NCBI RefSeq assembly: GCF_000003815.2
Contig: NC_049988.1
Span: 22,869,069-22,933,068, forward strand
DNA from: Branchiostoma floridae
Lineage: Eukaryota; Chordata; Leptocardii; Amphioxiformes; Branchiostomatidae
DNA length: 64,000 nucleotides
Direction of reading: 5' to 3'
The notes below the pieces were generated by a model. That model was given only the letters and a program-made list of their open reading frames with translations. It did no database searches and had not been told where the DNA came from. This document shows, piece after piece, positions 20,301-28,710 of this stretch. A program made the translations under genes and the position numbers. The stretch's first letter is position 1; every line of letters begins with the position of its first letter.

Positions 20301-23300
20301 CGGCATGGACACTCATTCATTCATTTATAGATTCATTCACTCATTCATTTGCACATTCATTAATTCATTTACCAATTCATTAATTCACTCGTTCATTTAC
20401 TCATTCATTCCCCCCTTCCTTCCCACCCACAGGTGTATGAGAAGGTTTGCCTGGAGACCGGTGCTGCCGTCAGCCTCCTCGGTGTTCTGTTCCGGGACAG
20501 TCCTGAGGACCAGACCAGCCTGGACCAGTGTCACTCACTCACTCATTCACTCATTCATTCATTCACCCATTCATTCATTCATTCATCACTCATTCATTCC
20601 TTCCTTCCCTACTGCAGGTGTATGAGAAGGTTTGCCTGGAGACGGTGCTGCTGTCAGCCTCCTCGGGGTTCTGTTCCTTCACTCATTCATTCAGTCATTC
20701 ACTCACTCATTCACTCCTTCCTTCCTTCCTTCATTCACTCATTCATTCCTTCCCTCCCACAGGTGTATGAGAAGGTTTGCCTGGAGACGGGCGCTGCCGT
20801 CAGCCTCCTTGGTGTTCTGTTACAGGACAGTCCTGAGGACCAGACCAGCCTGGACCAGTGTCATTCACTCACTCATTCATTCACTCACTCACTCATTCAC
20901 TCACTCCCTCCTTCCCACCTGCAGGTGTATGAAAAGGTTTGCCTTGAGAGCGGCGCTGCCGTCAGCCTCCTCGGTGTTCTGTTCCGGGACAGTCCTGAGG
21001 ACCAGACCAGCCTGGATCAGTGCAAGCAGATGTTCGATCAGTACGCGGCCAAGTACCCCGCCGCGGCGATACGGTAATGCTACTTTTCCGTAAGGCAGAG
21101 GCAGCCTATTTTGATTCTCGGTAATTCGTAGAGATAGCCGTGTTTTGTAATGAGGCAACCGCATGTTGCATAAATGCTTTACTTCATTTTAGCATAATAC
21201 ATAGTTTTTTTTATTACAGCTTTTTTTCCTGAATTCAGTGTAAAATGTTGTCAGGACCCCCCATGCAGACCCTCAGAAGTGACAAAAGCCATTTGACATG
21301 GCTATGCAGGCTTTCCAGTTGACGTCATCAGCGCCATGTTAGATTACTGTAAAACACGCGAAGATGCTACTGCTTGATCCTATTACCAGCCAACATGGTC
21401 ACACGGGGATTCAAATGATAATCATTATGACGTCAATGGAAAGCCTGTATTGTTATTATCTTGTAAGGTATGTGGAGGCGGACGGGGAGTTTTCCCGCGC
21501 TATCGGGTTGGACACGGGAGCCCGACAACTGCCGCCAGATGCTCTACTGTTCTTCTGTGACATCGATGTGGACTTCGACCAAGGTGCGCTTTTTTGTTTG
21601 TCCATCTTTAGGTTCTGTTAACTGTACATATGTCTCTGTGTGTATGTGTATGCCTGTGTACATGTGTCTGTGTGGCAAGTGTGTCTGTGTGAGTTTGTGT
21701 GTGTGTGTGGCTATGGGACCGGTGAGGTGAGGTGAGAGAGATGTGTGTGAGTGTATGTGTGTGTGTGTGTGTGGCTATGGGACCGGTGAGGTGAGGTGAG
21801 AGAGGTGTGTGTGTGAGTGTATGTGTGTGTGTGTGTGTATGTGTCAGCAAAATTAGCCTGGTATCCTAAACTAATACAGCTGTCAAGTGTCTTTGTCCTC
21901 TAATGCATGATCTTCCACCTTTATTCCATGTTTAGCCAACAAATGATGAAAAGACTTGGCAGGTTTGGATATCAGTCTTACCAGAATAGGTTGACAGTAA
22001 GGATAGGAATACCTTCATTGTCTTCTACACTGTGCATCCTATACTTTGTCATAAGTCATATTATAATTACATTGTAAGAACTGGCGAACCTATTACCAAC
22101 TCACATTTTATGTTGCACAGACTTAAATGTAAAAACCTTTATATTCCATATTCTCAGGATTCCTGCAGAGATGTCGGAACAACGCCGAGGTCGGCCGGCA
22201 GGTTTTCTACCCGGCGGTGTTCTCTCAGTACGACCCCGACCTTGTGATGGAGGGCATCCCTGGAAAACCCAAACCTACAAATCTCCGGGACATCAACAAA
22301 TACAATGGTAAGGACACACACAAACCTACAAATCTCCGGGACATCAACAAATACAACGGTAAGGACACACACAAACCTACAAATCTCCGGGACATCTCCA
22401 AATACAACGGTAAGGACACACACAAACCTACAAATCTCCGGGACATCAACAAATACAACGGTAAGGACACACACAAACCTACAAATCTCCGGGACATCAA
22501 CAAATACAACGGTAAGGACACACACAAACCTACAAATCTCCGGGACATCAACAAATACAATGGTGAGGACACACATACAAACCTATCAACATCAACAAGT
22601 CACTCACTGTGCAGGGCTCAAAAATCACTTTTAGGAATAGTTCTCTCTTGCGCATCTGTTTCTCTCTTGCGCATCTGTTTCTCTCTTGCGCATCTGTTTC
22701 TCTCTTGCGCATCTGTTTCTCTCTTGCGCATCTGTTTCTCTCTTGCGCATCTGTTTCTCTCTTGCGCACCTGTTTCTCTCTTGCGCATCTGTTTCTCTCT
22801 GGCGCACCTGTTTCTCTCTTGCGCATCTGTTTCTTTCTGTGCATCTGTTTCTCTCTTGCACATCTGTTTCTCTCTTGCGCACCTGTTTCTCTCTTGCGCA
22901 TCTGTTTCTCTCTTGCGCATCTGTTTCTCTCTTACGCACCTGTTTCTCTCTTGCGCATCTATTTCTCTTTCGTGCACCTGTTTCTGTCTAGCGCACCTGT
23001 TTCTCTCTTGCACATCTGTTTCTCTTTCGTGCACCTGCTTCTGTTTCGCGCATCTGTTTCTCTCTTGCGCATCTGTTTCTCTCTTGCGCATCTGTTTCTC
23101 TCTTGCGCATCTGTTTCTCTCTTGCGCATCTGTTTCTCTCTTGCGCATCTGTTTCTCTCTTGCGCATCTGTTTCTCTCTTGCGCACCTGTTTCTCTCTTG
23201 CGCATCTGTTTCTGTCTTACGCACCTGTTTCTCTCTTGCGCATCTGTTTCTCTCTTGTGCACCTGTTTCTCTTTCGTGCACCTGCTTCTGTTTCGCGCAT

Positions 23301-25421
23301 CTGTTTCTCTGTCGCGCATGTGTTTCTCTCTTTTGCATCTGTTTCTCTCTTTTGCATCTGTTTCTCTCTTGCGCATCTGTTTCTCTCTTGCGCATCTGTT
23401 TCTCTCTTGCACATCTGTTTCTCTCTTGGGCACCTGTTTCTCTCTTGCGCATCTGTTTCTCTCTTGCGCATCTGTTTCTCTCACGCGCATCTGTTTCTCT
23501 CTTGAGCATTCTGTTTCTCTCTTGCGCATCTGTTTCTCTCTTGGGCATCTGTTTCTCTCTTGCGCATGTGTTTCTCTCTTGCGCATGTGTTTCTCTCTTT
23601 TGCATCTGTTTCTCTCTTGCGCATCTGTTTCTCTCTTGCGCATCTGTTTCTCTCTTGTGCATCTGTTTCTCTTTTGCGGACCTGCTTCTCTCTTGCGCAC
23701 CTGTTTCTCTTTTGCCCACATATTTCTGTCATGCACCTGTTTCTGTCGAGCATCTGCTTCTCTCTTGCGTATCTGTTTCTCTCTTACGCACCTGTTTCTC
23801 TCTTGTGCACCTGCTTCTCTCTTGCGCACCTGTTTCTCTGTCGCGCACATATTTCTGTCGCGCACCTGTTTCTTTGTCGCGCACCTGTTCCTGTCGAGCA
23901 TCTTGTGTGGTTTTACTGTGCCTGGTCCCGACCTCCGGTTGTTGATGTATGATGTACTGTGGCTATGTAAAAACTAATGTGACTTATTGTAGTCAGACCG
24001 AGTCTCGGACAAATTTGTGTGGCAGGATCATAAGTTATTTGTTTTTTGTTTGTTAGTGCTCTCTTTCTGTAACGTTTCTTGCTGTACTTTGGCCTTGGTT
24101 ATTTGTTTGGGTCTGTGTTTATTTGTTTGGGTCTGTGTTTTGGATATATTATGGCAATGGATGGCCTGTATGAACAGATGTTTTTCTATTTGTTTGTCTC
24201 TTTATTCATCTGTATTTTTCTTCATCACTATCTGTTTCAGGATTTTGGATGTACTAGGGTTACGGCATGGCTTGAATGTACAGTTGTTTGTTTATTTGTT
24301 TGTTTGTCTGTTTACCCCAGGATTTTGGATGTACTACGTTAATGGCATGTCCTGTATATACAGATGTTTATTTGTTTGTTTACTTGTTTGTTTACCGCAG
24401 GATTCTGGATGTACTACGGCTACGGCATGGCGTGTATGTATAACCAAGACTACCGCTCCGTGGGGGGGTTCAACCTGGACATCCATGGGTGGGGGGGCGA
24501 GGACGTTGAACTCTACGAGCGACACGTCAGGAGTGACCTTCAGGTACGCACAGTTTCTTTCTTAGTCTTTGTTGTGTTTAGCCTTTTACCTACCACTTTT
24601 ACTTCTTTAAGAAAGCCTAAGCTTAGAGAGTTAAATGAAAGAAAGCATGAAAGTTATTGATTGATTGATTCATTGACATGTCCATGATTGACTTTTGAAT
24701 TTGCAATAACAATGGTAAAGGAGCTACAGGAGCTACAGATACTGTAAATGCATTTAAGTTGGCGGAGATTTAATTTCGCGGTAGCAGAAAAAAGACTTTT
24801 TGTGGTGGTTTAAAGTAAGCGCCATGCACTGTAGTCTCTTACTGCCATGTGAAAATGTTACCATGAACATTAAACCAACGTGAAAGTTTCTAGCCTGGTA
24901 TTCAGCCGGTAATATAGCTCCCGAGGTCTCTTCTCGCCGCAGGGCAAGGACAAAGAGGAGAGAAGAGCTCCGGGAGCCTATATTACGGCTGCATACCAGG
25001 CTAGAAAGTTTCTGCATTTACAGTACATGTATTTCTGTGATTGCTTCAATAACATTGCCTTTTTATTTTCGGGGCTATTACAGGTGTTCCGTGCCATGGA
25101 CCCAGCCCTGGTCCAATGTTACCTCCACACTAACTCCCCTCTGTCTGCTCCCCCTGTACTACTTACTTCAGGTGTTCCGTGCCAGGCTGTACCACCTCAC
25201 TAACTACCCTCTGTTTGCTCCCTCTGCACTACTTACTGCAGGTGTTTCGTGCCATGGACCCCGCACTTGTCCACCGTTACCACGCCAAGACCTGTGACCC
25301 CGACTTGACCCGCGACCAGTACCGGATGTGCGTCGGCGCGCTGTCCGAAACGATGGCGTCCAAAGCGCAGCTCGGGGTCAAACTACTGACCTTGCAGGGG
25401 AAGCTACCACCGGCTGCCTGA
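17252..25421 (+). CDS. CSGALNACT: Chondroitin sulfate N-acetylgalactosaminyltransferase-like, 470 aa, 8 exons
   Basis: Exons 17252-17397, 18158-18389, 18995-19291, 20925-21073, 21468-21583, 22158-22307, 24401-24543 and 25242-25421 total 1413 bases with all phases closing. A type II Golgi protein: short cytosolic tail, signal anchor (VPVCAGIVVGYILRGLF), an unusual CKPCPLCALCSDC stem, then a CHGN/GT7-type domain. Recognisable motifs are LNYGYKRIDAFRGMDYVLDM, the metal-binding FFCDIDVDF, FYPAVFSQYDP, GGFNLDIHGWGGEDVELY (the GWGGED catalytic motif) and QYRMCVGALSE. GWGGED and the C-terminus are closer to CSGALNACT1/2 than to the CHSY/CHPF synthases. The predicted role is GalNAc transfer in chondroitin chain initiation and elongation. 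A TGA lies immediately before the start ATG, and a second in-frame ATG lies at 17273. Confidence 0.88.
17400..17640 (+). repeat. 21-bp minisatellite in CSGALNACT-like intron 1
   Basis: About eleven units of GGCCATGACCTTTGACTTAA plus one base, starting within ten bases of the exon 1 donor. The short open frames on both strands here are repeat artefacts. Confidence 0.9.
18158..18389 (+). CDS. CSGALNACT: CSGALNACT-like exon 2 (Cys-rich stem)
   Basis: Encodes RYKKMSSEKEAT, the CxxC-repeat stem and a segment ending IGRWKEDVQ. The acceptor ends ACATTTCAG. The donor GTTTAA is weak, but the phase fits exon 3. Confidence 0.8.
18555..18662 (+). repeat. 27-bp tandem repeat, four units
   Basis: Units of AAATGTAAAGCTGTAATTTG CCAAAAT repeat four times in intron 2 of the CSGALNACT-like gene. 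Confidence 0.9.
18995..19291 (+). CDS. CSGALNACT: CSGALNACT-like exon 3
   Basis: 99 codons from DIQEQAIRIIS to LRDFMK. Contains LNYGYKRIDAFRGMDYVLDM and VVHFIVPLSRVTDRLRDFMK, the start of the catalytic domain. The donor is GTATGT. Confidence 0.88.
19555..20920 (+). repeat. CATT/CACT microsatellite with embedded exon-4 fragments
   Basis: Irregular (CATT)n and (CACT)n tracts fill intron 3 of the CSGALNACT-like gene. They are interrupted by six truncated copies of exon 4, each preceded by a CCTGCAG or CCACAG acceptor. Several open frames here reflect the tetranucleotide repeat only. Confidence 0.9.
20925..21073 (+). CDS. CSGALNACT: CSGALNACT-like exon 4 (intact copy of a tandem set)
   Basis: Encodes VYEKVCLESGAAVSLLGVLF through YAAKYPAAAI, with donor GTAATG. 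Six earlier partial copies at 19831, 20141, 20275, 20433, 20618 and 20763 start with the same acceptor and exon bases, but run into CATT repeats. Only this copy is complete and phase-compatible with exon 5. Confidence 0.85.
21468..21583 (+). CDS. CSGALNACT: CSGALNACT-like exon 5 (DxD)
   Basis: Encodes YVEADGEFSRAIGLDTGARQ followed by LPPDALLFFCDIDVDFDQ, which holds the metal-binding Asp motif. The acceptor is TTATCTTGTAAG and the donor GTGCGC. Confidence 0.88.
21620..21845 (+). repeat. GT-rich microsatellite with duplicated 60-bp unit
   Basis: TGTGTG tracts flank two copies of GGCTATGGGACCGGTGAGGT ... GAGAGAG in intron 5. No coding signal is present. Confidence 0.85.
22158..22307 (+). CDS. 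CSGALNACT: CSGALNACT-like exon 6
   Basis: Encodes GFLQRCRNNAEVGRQVFYPA through TNLRDINKYN, with donor GTAAGG at 22308. Its last 37 bases and the donor begin a 51-bp tandem array, so longer in-frame versions ending at 22358, 22409, 22460, 22511 or 22562 are possible. Confidence 0.85.
22271..22567 (+). repeat. 51-bp minisatellite spanning the exon 6 donor, six units
   Basis: Each unit contains the last coding bases of exon 6 (AAACCTACAAATCTCCGGGA ... AATACAACG) plus a GTAAGG donor and 14 intron bases. Donors lie at 22308, 22359, 22410, 22461, 22512 and 22563 (the last GTGAGG). 51 is a multiple of three and the frame stays open, encoding KPTNLRDINKYNGKDTH per unit. Confidence 0.95.
22630..23905 (+). 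repeat. 19-bp minisatellite, about 66 units
   Basis: TCTCTCTTGCGCATCTGTT repeats with scattered substitutions across 1.27 kb of intron 6. Because 19 is not a multiple of three and the unit has no stop, all frames of both strands stay open and give long false ORFs (for example 22217-23977 plus and 22618-23901 minus). Confidence 0.97.
24131..24400 (+). repeat. About 80-bp acceptor-side tandem repeat before exon 7
   Basis: Copies of GATTTTGGATGTACTA... preceded by a CAG acceptor start at 24241 and 24321, with a more decayed one at about 24137. Each holds about 40 bases of exon 7 followed by GTTTGTTT-type intron sequence. Confidence 0.85.
24401..24543 (+). CDS. CSGALNACT: CSGALNACT-like exon 7 (GWGGED)
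   Basis: Encodes GFWMYYGYGMACMYNQDYRS then GGFNLDIHGWGGEDVELY. The acceptor is TTTACCGCAG and the donor GTACGC. Partial decoy copies of its 5' end precede it at 24241 and 24321. Confidence 0.9.
24742..25023. mobile_element. TA-flanked CTGTAAATGC MITE, with a nested element
   Basis: Begins CTGTAAATGCATTTAAGTT and ends TCTGCATTTACAG, with TA on both sides, as for Tc1/mariner-type MITEs. It is split by the foldback at 24891-25003. Other copies are at 59267-59473 and about 56484-56694. Confidence 0.8.
24891..25003. mobile_element. 113-bp foldback MITE with 9-bp target duplication
   Basis: TAGCCTGGTATTCAGCCGG ... CCAGGCTA forms inverted ends. GAAAGTTTC flanks it exactly on both sides (24882-24890 and 25004-25012). 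A 9-bp duplication is typical of Mutator-like elements. It sits inside the MITE at 24742-25023. Confidence 0.8.
25084..25241 (+). repeat. Acceptor-side partial copies of exon 8
   Basis: CAG-GTGTTCCGTGCCATGGACCC at 25084 and CAG-GTGTTCCGTGCCAGGC at 25172 precede the true exon at 25242. The linking sequence (CTCACTAACTACCCTCTGTT...) repeats too. Confidence 0.88.
25242..25421 (+). CDS. CSGALNACT: CSGALNACT-like exon 8 (C-terminus)
   Basis: Encodes VFRAMDPALVHRYHAKTC, QYRMCVGALSE and QLGVKLLTLQGKLPPAA, then TGA. Two partial copies of its first bases, each with an acceptor, lie at 25084 and 25172. Confidence 0.9.
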   Translation: MFRAMDPALVHRYHAKTCDPDLTRDQYRMCVGALSETMASKAQLGVKLLTLQGKLPPAA

Positions 25422-28400
25422 GGGGTGCTGAGTTGTATACAAAGGAATCACTAAGAAATCTGTAACAAATTTATTTTATGTACAGTCAAACCTGTACTTA
25501 AGTAGTGACCAGTTCTGGACAAGGACTACAATGTGACCACTTTTTAACAAGCAAAAGTCTGTCATTATAGACTTGATTTATTATACAGAATTTAGTGATG
25601 AGAGCAAATGATAGTAAGGTTTAATTCATGTGATTGAAAAGGCAGTAGAAATGAGGAAATCTTGAGCAACTTTTACAATCTTGCCACTATCTACGTTGCC
25701 ATTAAAAACTTCTGCCAGTCTTGCCATTGATCCATTTTCGCACTACAGGTAACATGGGGTCCAGCCTTTTATCAAGGAAGCTCATCTGTGTTGGTTGTGA
25801 TCATAGTACAATGCTTAACTTCCTTCAAACACAATGGTATGCATGGATCAAAATGTAAACTAGCTAGAGATCTTACACATGATCAGCAATTGGTCAAACT
25901 TGCCAGGAAGTTTAAAATGCCCACTGTCTCAGCCTTGTTAGCTTTGGTTCGCTCCCAACAGTTCTTTAAGCTCTACTGGATGAAAATGTGCTATGGAAGA
26001 AGCTCTGTCTTCCTTCGAACTGTTATATAGGTGTCATTAAACACATAAGTGGCCTGACGTTCCATAGGTAGTTATCATAAGACAATCAGGTATGTAGGTT
26101 TTAAGATGGGCATTAGCTATTCATCGTGACATTGTTCCTATAATAGCGCCATCATCTTTAATATTTCACTATGTTTTATCATGTGCAAATGACTTAAGTT
26201 AGCCAAATCAAGTCATGTTGCCTCTAGAATCTAGATTCAACTTTCATGTCTAAGAAAAAGTCTTGGACTATTATACGTTTATACCTGTATGATTGTACAC
26301 ATTGTGACAGAATATATGATATCATACAGTAAATAATTATGCAGTAAAAAGTTAAGTTGCAGAATTGGAAGACAAAATTATCAGATTTTGACCGACCAAA
26401 GTTTCTTGGACTGAAAGGAACTCGTGTCGTAAACATGTGCCAAGACACCCAGACTGTCCTGTCTTTCCTTACCCACCTTCTTAAGACAAGACTCAGATCC
26501 TTGGTGTTTTCTTGCTTATCTATGCAGAACTTAAGTCTTATTTAAGACTTCTTGAATGCGGGTACTAGTATCTATTGTTCAGAGATGTATGTAAATAATA
26601 TACGTAAACTATAGCGTGTGTATTCTCAGTTGCCTAATGCCAATGCAATAATGTCGCATAATGCAATCATGGATGTTAATGAATTGTTTGATTGAATACT
26701 GTCATCAGGATGTGAAATTCTCATAGAATTATATAGTTAGAGTTTAGCTTCTTATGATTTTTCTATTGCCTAAAGTTGTACAAATGATAAACAAAAGAAA
26801 GAGATAAGAGTATATCAAAACTTGATGCCAAGTACAAGTATATGACCTTGATTGATTGATTGATTGTGCAACTATAACCAAAGCCAATACAGCAATGCAA
26901 GCAAAATTGACAAATCACTGTAGGTTCTTACAGAATTGATTGTATAGAATGAAAGTTTACAAATAGAATAAACCAGATAGTATAGTTAAACTGAGTGAGT
27001 TAATAATTGAGAGTTAGTGAGGCTGTTTTAGTGAGAGTGAATGAATGTGTGAGTGAGTGAGTGGATAAGTGAGTGTACTGAAAAAGTTATTGACTCAAAT
27101 CCAACTACAAGTAAGTTAGACAATATATAATTGAGGGTTGTTACCTTTATAAGAAAATCTAGATGGAAAAGTTTGTATATTAAAACATATACCATGGGTA
27201 TGAGTACACTTCTTAGTTGTTATTTAGACTCCTAGATATGTTAAATGAGGATTGTGTAATATTACATTTACTTACTAGATTATTTGCTGCAGTTGTGAAT
27301 TTTGGAAGCAGAAATAAGCATCATGAATGTGAAAAATATCACCTTGTCTCTTTGCTAGCCTGTGTTCACACAATCTCTCACTAAAAAAAGGTAAAGTTAA
27401 AGTTTGCCCATGCATCTGCAGACGCGTAGGGTGGCGCCCATCCCCACTTCGAAGCCCTTGGGCCACACATGTGCAAGCCACTACAGCAGGGGGCTGGTCC
27501 ACTGGTAGTGATGTGTGTTTAACTCCCATACTCTTCTCATTAGCTGGCTGGCTGGGGTAATGACCCCCTCCTAGTTACTGGCAACTGTAAGGCCGGCCGC
27601 TTGGAACGCGATTTTAGTCAGGCTACATCTTTGCCATCTTTCAGACAATTTCCCTTTTGGGCTCAAGCCAGAACATGATGAATTGACAGATTTAGTTACA
27701 GGAACATGATAAAATTGAACTCATGATGAAAGAGGAAGTGCAAGTCCATAAAAGGCTGCTGCTTCCTTATAGAAACTGGAAGGGAAACAAAAATGTTGGA
27801 GGAAGTACATTTTGGCCATTTTTTCCTCTTGTGGAAACTGCAACAGAAACAAAAGTATTCAAATTTGACCTCAATAAAGGTTTGACATCCTGTTAACTGA
27901 ATAAGTTTTCTAAAATGCCTTAGAAAATCTTCAAAAATTTCTGAAATTAGAACGTCTATATCCAGACAGAACTTCAGTATCGCATTTTATGTTCAATAGA
28001 TAGAAATCCTAGACACAAAGTAGGCAAAACAAAATAAAGAAAGGAAGAAAGAAAACTTAACACACTCTCAATGACATCCATACGTTGTATGTCAGATATA
28101 AAATGGGCAAGGTTTCATGTGTATTTATATTTGCCCTCTATCGTTTTTGGTTAGCAAAGTTCTGTACTTGGACAGCACCAAACCGAGAAGACCAAAACAG
28201 TTTAAACTTGACTCGAAATTTCAAAGTCATTCTGTCTATTCTTTGCCTGCAGTTCAAACAAACATCGCTAGGTGGCGCCCGTGAGAGGTCAAAGTAGGTC
28301 AATATTGGCTCGGGCGACACTTGAATGGAGGCCGCGAGAAAAGAGCAAACAAGAACTGCGCTCCTCGGGTGTATAACGGTTTTTAAGTGTTCGGACTTGC

Positions 28401-28593
28401 ACACGAGGGCTGTTTGCCGCTTCTGAAGACACAAAGAAGCGCCACGAATCCCAGGAGGATCACAGAAAGGCCGGATTAACCGATAAGAAACTTGTATCAA
28501 GTTGACGATCTGAACCGGGCCGCGAGGATCGCCAAAAGGAGTCCGATGTGAGTTTTGGCCAACGGAAGTGACTCCGCCACTGATAGCTCCAGT
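25422..28593. other. Intergenic region between CSGALNACT-like and FMNL genes
   Basis: No gene is supported. It holds a decayed CAGTCAAACCTG MITE end at about 25484, a fragment shared with 13441-13480 at about 25780-25815, GATT microsatellites near 26855 and a repeat at 27385-27545 shared with 53400-53545 (CTACAGCAGGGGGCTGG...). From about 28250 the sequence becomes richer in CpG, which fits a promoter and 5' UTR of the formin gene. Confidence 0.5.
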
Positions 28594-28710
28594 ATGGGGA
28601 ACGGGGAGAGTACGCCAGACCCTGCCCTGCGACACAACACCACCGCAGCAAGCATGAAGAGCCCCATGCCGGACCAGACAGAGCTAGAGGAGAGGTTCGC
28701 CAGAGTTTTG
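28594..28710 (+). CDS. FMNL: FMNL exon 1
   Basis: 39 codons, [14 protein letters not shown] to LEERFARVL, with donor GTGAGT. Gly-2 followed by Asn and a Ser/Thr at position 6-7 fits N-myristoylation. The following intron is 16 kb. Confidence 0.9.

Noticed and set aside
19835-20770. Ser/His/Ile/Phe-rich ORFs
   Set aside because: They are translations of (CATT)n and (CACT)n microsatellite sequence.
22630-23905. Possible CRISPR-like array
   Set aside because: The repeats are contiguous 19-bp units without unique spacers, in an intron of an animal gene.
22217-23977. A 586-codon plus-strand ORF and a 427-codon minus-strand ORF
   Set aside because: Both run through the 19-bp minisatellite, which has no stop in any frame. 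Only the first 30 codons (exon 6) are real coding sequence.
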